A stretch of DNA of 38,440 bases, from NCBI GenBank assembly GCA_035995985.1, contig DASYJY010000055.1, positions 1 through 38,440 of the forward strand, in the 5' to 3' direction. Numbering within the stretch: the first letter of the stretch is position 1; the number at the start of each line of letters is the position of its first letter. Shown in pieces: positions 33,584 to 38,440 of the stretch. The notes beneath the pieces were generated by a model. That model worked only from the letters and a program-made list of their open reading frames with translations. It was not told the DNA's origin and did no database searches. Made by a program: the position numbers and the translations under genes. The stretch comes from JADGNZ01 sp035995985 (GTDB taxonomy: Bacteria; Acidobacteriota; Thermoanaerobaculia; Gp7-AA8).

Positions 33584-34182
33584 TCCGCGTCGTCATCGCC
33601 GAGGATCAGGCCATGGTTCTCGGTGCGCTGTCCGCGCTACTGGAAATCGAGTCCGACATCGAAGTCGTGGCGCGTGCCCGCAGCGGCGACGAAGCGCTCG
33701 ACCTCGTTCGCACGCATCGTCCCGACGTTCTGCTGACCGACATCGAGATGCCGTCAAAGACCGGCCTCGAAGTCGCGCAACTCGTTCGCGACGAACACCT
33801 GCCGACGCGCGTGGTGATCCTGACCACCTTCGCCCGCGGCGGCTATCTTCGACGCGCGCTCGAAGCAGGCGCCTCGGGATATCTGCTCAAGGATTCGCCG
33901 GCGGAACAACTCGCGAATGCAATCCGCCGCGTGCACGCAGGCGGGCGTGCCGTCGATCCGGAATTGGCGGCCGAGGCGTGGAGCGAGCCGGATCCGCTGA
34001 CCGATCGCGAGCGGCAGGTACTGCGGCTGGCCGGCGAGGGGCAGGCCACGGGCGACATCGCCGAGTCGCTGCATCTGTCCGAGGGGACGGTGCGCAATTA
34101 CCTGTCCGAGGCAATCAGCAAGCTCGGCGCGCAGAACCGCGTCGAAGCGGCGCGCATCGCGAGAGAAAAAGGGTGGCTGTAA
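33580..34182 (+). CDS. NarL/DesR-family response regulator
   Basis: This 200-residue protein has a receiver domain with acidic residues at E8 and D9, the phosphoacceptor D54 (VLLTDIEMP), T83 and K104 (YLLKDS). A LuxR-type helix-turn-helix follows at about 135-195 (LTDRERQVLRLAGEGQATGDIAESLHLSEGTVRNYLSEAISKLG). The partner kinase precedes it with a four-base overlap. Target genes cannot be told from this window. DesR relatives control membrane lipid genes or efflux pumps. Confidence 0.93.
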   Translation: MIRVVIAEDQAMVLGALSALLEIESDIEVVARARSGDEALDLVRTHRPDVLLTDIEMPSKTGLEVAQLVRDEHLPTRVVILTTFARGGYLRRALEAGASGYLLKDSPAEQLANAIRRVHAGGRAVDPELAAEAWSEPDPLTDRERQVLRLAGEGQATGDIAESLHLSEGTVRNYLSEAISKLGAQNRVEAARIAREKGWL

Positions 34183-34439
34183 CGACCGGAACGCTGGCGT
34201 CACGCCGGCTGGCCCGGCGGCGTCTCGCCGCCGAACCACCAAGCACTCCACATTGCTGATAACCGCGACACTTGCGCGAGCCTCCCATTCGGCGGCGAGG
34301 ACGCCGCCGAGCCAGCCGGCGTGACGCCAGCGCTCCATGTCCGCTCCTCCAACACTTTCGCAACGAAGGACCCGATTCGCGGCGTCCAGAAATCCTGTCT
34401 CCTGTTTTTGCATTCCAATGCAGGTTGTACGGAGGTTTC
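34183..34439. repeat. Intergenic region with a 43-44-bp inverted repeat
   Basis: This 257-bp gap follows the response regulator. Arms 34193-34235 and 34288-34331 are inverted copies with one mismatch and one 1-base indel, separated by 52 bp. Each arm holds a smaller hairpin (GGCGGCG-TCT-CGCCGCC and GGCGGCG-AGGA-CGCCGCC). The remaining 100 bp before the next gene contains its ribosome-binding site (GGAGG at 34431-34435) and no other feature I can support. Confidence 0.8.
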
Positions 34440-35633
34440 ATGAAACGAATCGCTCTCGCACTTGCAATCATCGCCGCGGCTGGATGCTCGTCATCGCCGC
34501 AGCAGAAGACCCAGCCGACGCCGCAGCCGGCGTCGTATCAACCGTCATACGCCTACGACATGGGCTCATCGCCGGTCGGCGTCATCCCCGCGGCGCTGCT
34601 GCGCGACGCGACGCGCAACAAGGATGTCGAGGTTTCGATCGAGTATCCGACGCGCGGCACCGGCCCCTTTCCGGTCATCATCTTCTCGCCGGGATACGGC
34701 GGATCGAGCCACACCTATGAAGCGCTGATCTCATACTGGACGAGTTACGGCTACGTCTGCATCCGCCCGATGCACGCCGACTCCGGCGCGCTGCGCGACA
34801 CGATGAACGACCTGTTGCAGATGAAGCCGCAGGATTCGCGGCCGGGCCATCGCGATCGCACGCAGCCGAATCCCGACAAAGTCGCGCGCACGCGGCCGAA
34901 TGTGGCTGAGGCGATCTGGGACAAGGAGCGTGAGCCGCAGTGGCGCGACCGCGTCCGCGACATCACGGTCATCCTCGATTCGCTCGACGATCTGGAAAAG
35001 AACTATCCCGAACTGGCCGGCAAGATGGACCACACGCGCATCGGCGTCGGCGGCCATTCGTACGGCGCGTTCACGGCGATGCTCGCCGGCGGCGCGAAGA
35101 CGTTCAGCAATCCGCAGGTCTCGGGCGGCGATCCGCGCGTGAAAGCAGTCGTGGCGATGTCGCCACAGGGCGTGGCCACGAATCGCGGTCTGACCGCGGA
35201 ATCGTGGCGCGACGTTCACGTCCCGGTGTTGTTCATGACCGGCACGCGCGACTACGGCGCGAACGAGACGGAGAGTCCCGACTGGCGCCGCAGCGCGTAT
35301 GAGAATTCGCCCGCGGGCGACAAGTACTTCGTCCTGATCCGCAACGCCGGCCACATGACCTTCACCGGCCTCGCCGCGGGGTTGGGCGATCAGCAGCGGC
35401 GCGACGCGTCGCGCGACAACCCGATGATCGATCCGCGCACCGGACAGGTGATGAACAGCGTCCCGCCTGAGAGCAACAACCGAAACGGTATGGTCAACGA
35501 CCGTGGCACGTTCGGCTCAATTCGCTCGATCTCGCTGATGTTCTGGGACGCGTACCTGAAGAACAAATCCGACGCAAAAGCGCTCCTCGATCCGACGAAG
35601 TACGCGGGAAGCGTGGAGTTGTCGCGGAAGTAG
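34440..35633 (+). CDS. Lipoprotein alpha/beta hydrolase
   Basis: This 397-residue exported lipoprotein has a type II signal peptide with lipobox AAAGC (Cys 16) and a Pro/Gln/Ser-rich linker. The hydrolase core shows FPVIIFSPGYGGSSHTYEAL (oxyanion region), IGVGGHSYGAFTAMLAGG (nucleophile Ser in GHSYG), VPVLFMTGTRDYG (Asp) and NAGHMTFTG (His). This resembles the platelet-activating-factor acetylhydrolase/PETase-like group of dienelactone-hydrolase-related enzymes. The substrate is unknown. It has a near-ideal GGAGG ribosome-binding site. Confidence 0.87.
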   Translation: MKRIALALAIIAAAGCSSSPQQKTQPTPQPASYQPSYAYDMGSSPVGVIPAALLRDATRNKDVEVSIEYPTRGTGPFPVIIFSPGYGGSSHTYEALISYWTSYGYVCIRPMHADSGALRDTMNDLLQMKPQDSRPGHRDRTQPNPDKVARTRPNVAEAIWDKEREPQWRDRVRDITVILDSLDDLEKNYPELAGKMDHTRIGVGGHSYGAFTAMLAGGAKTFSNPQVSGGDPRVKAVVAMSPQGVATNRGLTAESWRDVHVPVLFMTGTRDYGANETESPDWRRSAYENSPAGDKYFVLIRNAGHMTFTGLAAGLGDQQRRDASRDNPMIDPRTGQVMNSVPPESNNRNGMVNDRGTFGSIRSISLMFWDAYLKNKSDAKALLDPTKYAGSVELSRK

Positions 35634-35640
35634 TGGAAAC

Positions 35641-35725
35641 GTAGCGCCGGCGGCCCGCCGGCAGTGCTCGAACGAGACCTGCCAGCGAGCCGCTGGCGGT
35701 ACAGCCGACGAGCCGTCGGCGCTAC
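35641..35725. repeat. Three-hairpin cluster enclosed by an outer stem
   Basis: Three 17-nt hairpins with 7-bp stems and 3-nt loops follow each other: GCCGGCGGCCCGCCGGC (35646-35662), GCCAGCGAGCCGCTGGC (35681-35697) and GCCGACGAGCCGTCGGC (35704-35720). GTAGCGCC at the left edge and GGCGCTAC at the right edge pair as an outer stem. The folded form would look like a cloverleaf, but it has no tRNA features. It lies between the lipoprotein hydrolase and the GGDEF/EAL gene. Confidence 0.8.
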
Positions 35726-35778
35726 TATTCGCTCCAAGCACTACTCCAATTTCGCGGTTAGAATCCCCTCCCTTCCTT

Positions 35779-37572
35779 ATGTCTGAAGAAGTCACCTCCC
35801 TCCGCACCGCGTGGACGACCACGTCGCTCGAGGAAACGAAGCTGCTGCGGAAACTCACCGAGCAGCGTTTCGAGAGCGACCAGTTGCGCCTTCTCGGCAG
35901 CGCCGTGCGCGTGGCGGGGCAGGGGATCGCCATCATGACGCCGGCGGTCGAAGCGCTCGGACCGCGCATCGCCTTCGTCAACGACGGCTTCTGCGCGATT
36001 TACGGACGGCCGCGCGAGGAGATCATCGGCGAGACACCGGTCACGTTCGGGATCGTCGAGCGCCATCAGGCCATCTTCCATTCGCTGCTGCAGCACGTCT
36101 TCGCGCGGCAGCCATTTGCCGCCGAGGCCACAGCGCAACGGAAGGATGGGCGCGAGTTCGAGCTCGACATGCAGCTCGTGCCGGTCGAGGACGGCGGCCA
36201 GCTCACGCATTGGGTCGCATTTCTGCGCGATGTCACCGACAGCCGCAACGAGATCGTGGCGCTGAAGCATCAGGCCATGCACGACGGCCTTACCGATCTT
36301 CCGAATCGGATGATGCTGTTCGATCGTCTTGCCGAGGCGCTCGAAGCGGCGCGTAGCGACGGGCGCTTGATCGCGCTGCTGCTGATGGACCTCGATCGCT
36401 TCAAAGAGGTCAACGACACCTTCGGTCATCACTTCGGCGACGTGCTCCTCAAACAGGTCGCCTTCCGCCTTCGCAATCAACTGCACGTCGACGACACTGT
36501 AGCCCGCCTCGGCGGCGATGAATTCGCGGTCGTGCTGACCTCGGCGCTCGATGCGAACGCAGTGGCGATGACCGCGCGGCGCATCCTCAATTCGCTGCAG
36601 CAACCGTTCGTCGTCGAAGGGCAGGTGCTGGAAGTCGGCGCGTCGATCGGCATCGCGCTCTATCCACAGCACGGCAGCGACGCGCGCACGCTCATGCGCC
36701 GCGCCGACGTGGCGATGTACGCGACGAAGCAATCCAACGCCGGATTCACGTTCCACGAGCGCGACGAGCAGGAATCGCGCGTGCCCGATCAGCTCTCGCT
36801 CGTCGTCGAAATGCGCACCGCCATCGAGCGCAACGAGTTCGAGCTTTACTACCAGCCGAAACGCCACCTGCACAGCGGCCTGATCACGCGTGTCGAAGTG
36901 CTGGTCCGCTGGAACCATCCGCGTCGCGGCCTGCTCATGCCGGCCAGCTTCGTTCCGATCGCGGAACGGACAGGACTCATCAAGCCGATGACGGACTGGA
37001 TTCTCGACAAGGCGTTGCAGCAATGTCGCGAATGGCAGGACGCCGGCGCGCCGATCCACGTCGCCGTCAACGTCTCCGCCAAAAGTCTGCTCGAGGAAAC
37101 GCTGCCGTCGAAAGTGCAGACGTTGCTAGACAAGTGGAACATCGATCCGCGCTTCCTCAAGATCGAGATCACGGAGAGCAGCATCATGGCCGACCCGGCG
37201 CACGCACTGGCGATCATGTCGATGCTGCAGTCGATGGGCGTGCGGCTGTCGGTCGACGATTTCGGCACCGGCTATTCGTCGCTGACGCATCTGCGCGAGC
37301 TGCCGATCGACGAGATCAAAATCGATAAGGCGTTCGTGCTGGGAATGCTCACCAGCGACGCCGATACAGCCATCGTCCGCACCGTCATCGACCTCGCGCA
37401 CAACCTCGGCAAGCAGGTTTGCGCCGAGGGCGTCGAGGATGCCGAGACGTTGCGGCGCCTGGAGGAGATGGGCTGCGACCTCGCGCAGGGCTACTTCATC
37501 AGCCGCGCCGTGCCCGCCGCCGCGCTGATGGCGTGGCTGACCGAGAACTCCTGGGGTCTCAAGAAAACGTAG
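35779..37572 (+). CDS. PAS-GGDEF-EAL cyclic-di-GMP enzyme
   Basis: This 597-residue cytoplasmic protein has a PAS domain (about 40-155; FVNDGFCAIYGRPREEIIGE, ending in VAFLRDVTDSR), a GGDEF domain (about 165-325) with intact RLGGDEFAVVL and an EAL domain (about 345-590). The EAL signature reads E-V-L (VEVLVRWNHP), with the catalytic Glu retained; EITES, VDDFGTGYSSL, IDEIKIDKAFV and VCAEGVE are all present, so phosphodiesterase activity is plausible. Both activities are possible, with the PAS domain setting the balance. No membrane segment is present. It ends within the last bases of the convergent selenoprotein gene, overlapping by 14 bp. Confidence 0.95.
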   Translation: MSEEVTSLRTAWTTTSLEETKLLRKLTEQRFESDQLRLLGSAVRVAGQGIAIMTPAVEALGPRIAFVNDGFCAIYGRPREEIIGETPVTFGIVERHQAIFHSLLQHVFARQPFAAEATAQRKDGREFELDMQLVPVEDGGQLTHWVAFLRDVTDSRNEIVALKHQAMHDGLTDLPNRMMLFDRLAEALEAARSDGRLIALLLMDLDRFKEVNDTFGHHFGDVLLKQVAFRLRNQLHVDDTVARLGGDEFAVVLTSALDANAVAMTARRILNSLQQPFVVEGQVLEVGASIGIALYPQHGSDARTLMRRADVAMYATKQSNAGFTFHERDEQESRVPDQLSLVVEMRTAIERNEFELYYQPKRHLHSGLITRVEVLVRWNHPRRGLLMPASFVPIAERTGLIKPMTDWILDKALQQCREWQDAGAPIHVAVNVSAKSLLEETLPSKVQTLLDKWNIDPRFLKIEITESSIMADPAHALAIMSMLQSMGVRLSVDDFGTGYSSLTHLRELPIDEIKIDKAFVLGMLTSDADTAIVRTVIDLAHNLGKQVCAEGVEDAETLRRLEEMGCDLAQGYFISRAVPAAALMAWLTENSWGLKKT

Positions 37573-38293
37573 CCAGGATGGGCGGATCGCCGTCACGTTC
37601 AACGACGCGCAACGCTGCTTCGATTACCGCGCGCTGCGCCGCCGCGTCGTTCGGTAGTCCAAGCGGGTAGCCGTGGCGGAACGGAACGAACAACGCTCGC
37701 GGCGGCCGCACCTTTTCCGCGACTTCGCGCAGCAGGACGATGCATACGGTCGTGATTCCGCGCCGTTCCAGTTCGGCGGCGATCAGACCGACCGCCTGAT
37801 TGCACATCGGTCAGACGGGAACGAGCAAGGCGAGGTCAACGCCATTCGCGACCAGCAACTCCGCCGCCGCGGGCGCCGAATCGCGAATGAGGCGTCCCGG
37901 CGCGGTGATCGATCCCATGAAGGAGAGGTGGCGTTCGTTGACGCGTCCAATCCGTCCGTCGCGCTCCATCTCGTGCAACCGGTCGAGCGGAAAGGCGAGG
38001 TTCGGATCCTCGCGAATTCCGGAGTGATCGAACGTCTGGCTGCGATGCGTATCAATTAATGATGAAACGTCCGCCTCGGCCGGAATGACGCGAAAGCTGC
38101 TGTCGCCGCCTTTGACGTGATCATCGAACGGCTCCTGATTCGGCATGACCAACCCGGCCGTCGTAACGACCGCCACATTCGCCTCGGCCATCGGCTTCCG
38201 CAGCGGAGCCCACGGAATCGGATCGATCCGCCGCCACCGATACGTTTTCAAAAACGCGCGGACGACGAAGGAGAACTCGGAGAGGTCGCCCAT
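37559..38293 (-). CDS. GrdB-like selenoprotein with in-frame UGA (Sec) codon
   Basis: Two open frames in the same phase, 38293-37814 and 37807-37559, are separated only by UGA (37813-37811) and a Pro codon. Read through, they form one 244-residue protein with LLVPV-U-PMCNQAVGLIAAE around the UGA: a U-x-x-C motif with Sec at 161 and Cys at 164. Both halves match the glycine/sarcosine/betaine/D-proline reductase selenoprotein B-like family (PF07355): VVTTAGLVMP, RVIPAEAD, DHSGIREDPNLAFPLDRL and ERHLSFMGSI before the UGA, and KVRPPRALFVPFRHGYPLG after it. No grdA/grdE or prd partner genes are present, so it is probably an orphan redox protein of unknown role. A SECIS-like hairpin follows the UGA. 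No clear ribosome-binding site precedes the ATG. Confidence 0.85.
37778..37813 (-). promoter_or_regulatory. Bacterial SECIS-like stem-loop after the UGA
   Basis: In the mRNA, 14 bases after the UGA, GGCGGUC (37796-37790) can pair with GAUCGCC (37784-37778): seven pairs including one G-U, around the 5-base loop GGUCU (37789-37785). The loop matches the GGUCU of the E. coli fdhF SECIS apical loop, and the distance from UGA to loop (21 nt) is close to the 18 nt of fdhF as I recall it. SelB could therefore direct Sec insertion here. Confidence 0.75.
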
Positions 38294-38440
38294 TTCGCGA
38301 GTGTATGTGAAGCAGGGATGAGGGGTGACGCGCCTTGGTCGCAGACGAATTCAGCGTTGCGCGCGGAGGCGCGCTTGACAACACAGCCCCGCGCACGGCG
38401 CGGGGTAAAACGAACGTGTCCGAAGTCGTGGCCGCGGAGG
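38294..38440. other. Window-end region with GC-rich hairpins, no gene supported
   Basis: No convincing gene was seen in the last 147 bases. Two hairpins are visible: GCGCGC-GGAG-GCGCGC (38359-38374) and CCCCGCGC-ACG-GCGCGGGG (38387-38405), the latter followed by TAAAA. They could be part of a terminator or leader for a gene beyond the window. Confidence 0.4.

Noticed and set aside
35646..35720. Three similar 17-nt units with spacing reminiscent of a mini CRISPR array
   Set aside because: The units are self-complementary with compensatory differences, gaps are short and unequal (18 and 6 bases), and no cas genes are present.
36885..36915. Degenerate EAL motif (E-V-L) as evidence of an inactive phosphodiesterase
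   Set aside because: The catalytic Glu is retained and the other metal and catalytic motifs are intact; a Val at the second position occurs in active members.
37811..37813. UGA between the two GrdB-like halves as a simple nonsense mutation
   Set aside because: A U-x-x-C motif at the family's redox position plus a well-placed SECIS-like hairpin fits recoding better than decay; there is no other damage in the frame.

Overview
This is a gene-dense, high-GC bacterial chromosome segment with about 40 protein genes and no rRNA, tRNA, CRISPR array or complete insertion sequence that I can recognise. Gene content suggests an environmental Acidobacteriota, possibly near Thermoanaerobaculia: BlaI/BlaR1 with a repeat tail, a DUF4388 protein, PafA-like phosphatase, secreted TIG-domain protein, IPTL-CTERM-like protein, orphan GrdB-like selenoprotein and many palindromic intergenic repeats. 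That placement is inference; no marker gene fixes it.

Layout. 1-3710: a broken VOC-family remnant, then a minus-strand operon blaI - blaR1 - secreted repeat protein, headed by a sigma70-like promoter carrying two identical-type palindromic operators. 3750-6510: a C-terminally anchored secreted protein, a coupled ribbon-helix-helix-like/unknown pair, a small membrane protein, a lone receiver protein and a ferredoxin. 6600-13990: SIMPL protein, AIM24-family protein, RluA/RluD-type pseudouridine synthase, GlpX fructose bisphosphatase, a membrane protein, a DUF4388 protein and a plus-strand trio (periplasmic protein, SPOR protein, AlkD-like protein). 14000-18600: an orphan small beta-rich protein inside possible inverted repeats, a PafA-like phosphatase, a GxxExxY nuclease-like gene bounded by inverted repeats, a LOG-family protein and an Mrp ATPase. 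18600-26120: a TIG protein, a toxin-antitoxin pair whose toxin is frameshifted, and a minus-strand proteolysis block (pepE, clpS, clpA, S33 hydrolase, aat) that contains the N-degron tagging enzyme, adaptor and unfoldase. 26130-30510: FKBP prolyl isomerase, a DUF6869-like protein, a UvrD/PcrA helicase carrying an in-frame palindromic insertion, and gmd. 30620-38300: amidohydrolase, DesK/DesR-like two-component pair, lipoprotein hydrolase, PAS-GGDEF-EAL protein, and a convergent gene interrupted by an in-frame UGA.

The most notable item is that last gene (37559-38293, minus strand). Read through the UGA it gives one 244-residue GrdB-like protein with a U-x-x-C motif, and a bacterial-SECIS-like hairpin with a GGUCU loop follows the UGA at the right distance. 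Ordinary gene calling would split it into two fragments. A second theme is the number of palindromic elements whose arms are themselves hairpins (10177-10292, 22651-22745, 34193-34331, 35641-35725), together with CGCGGAG-type repeats that bound one gene and supply the 3' ends of two.
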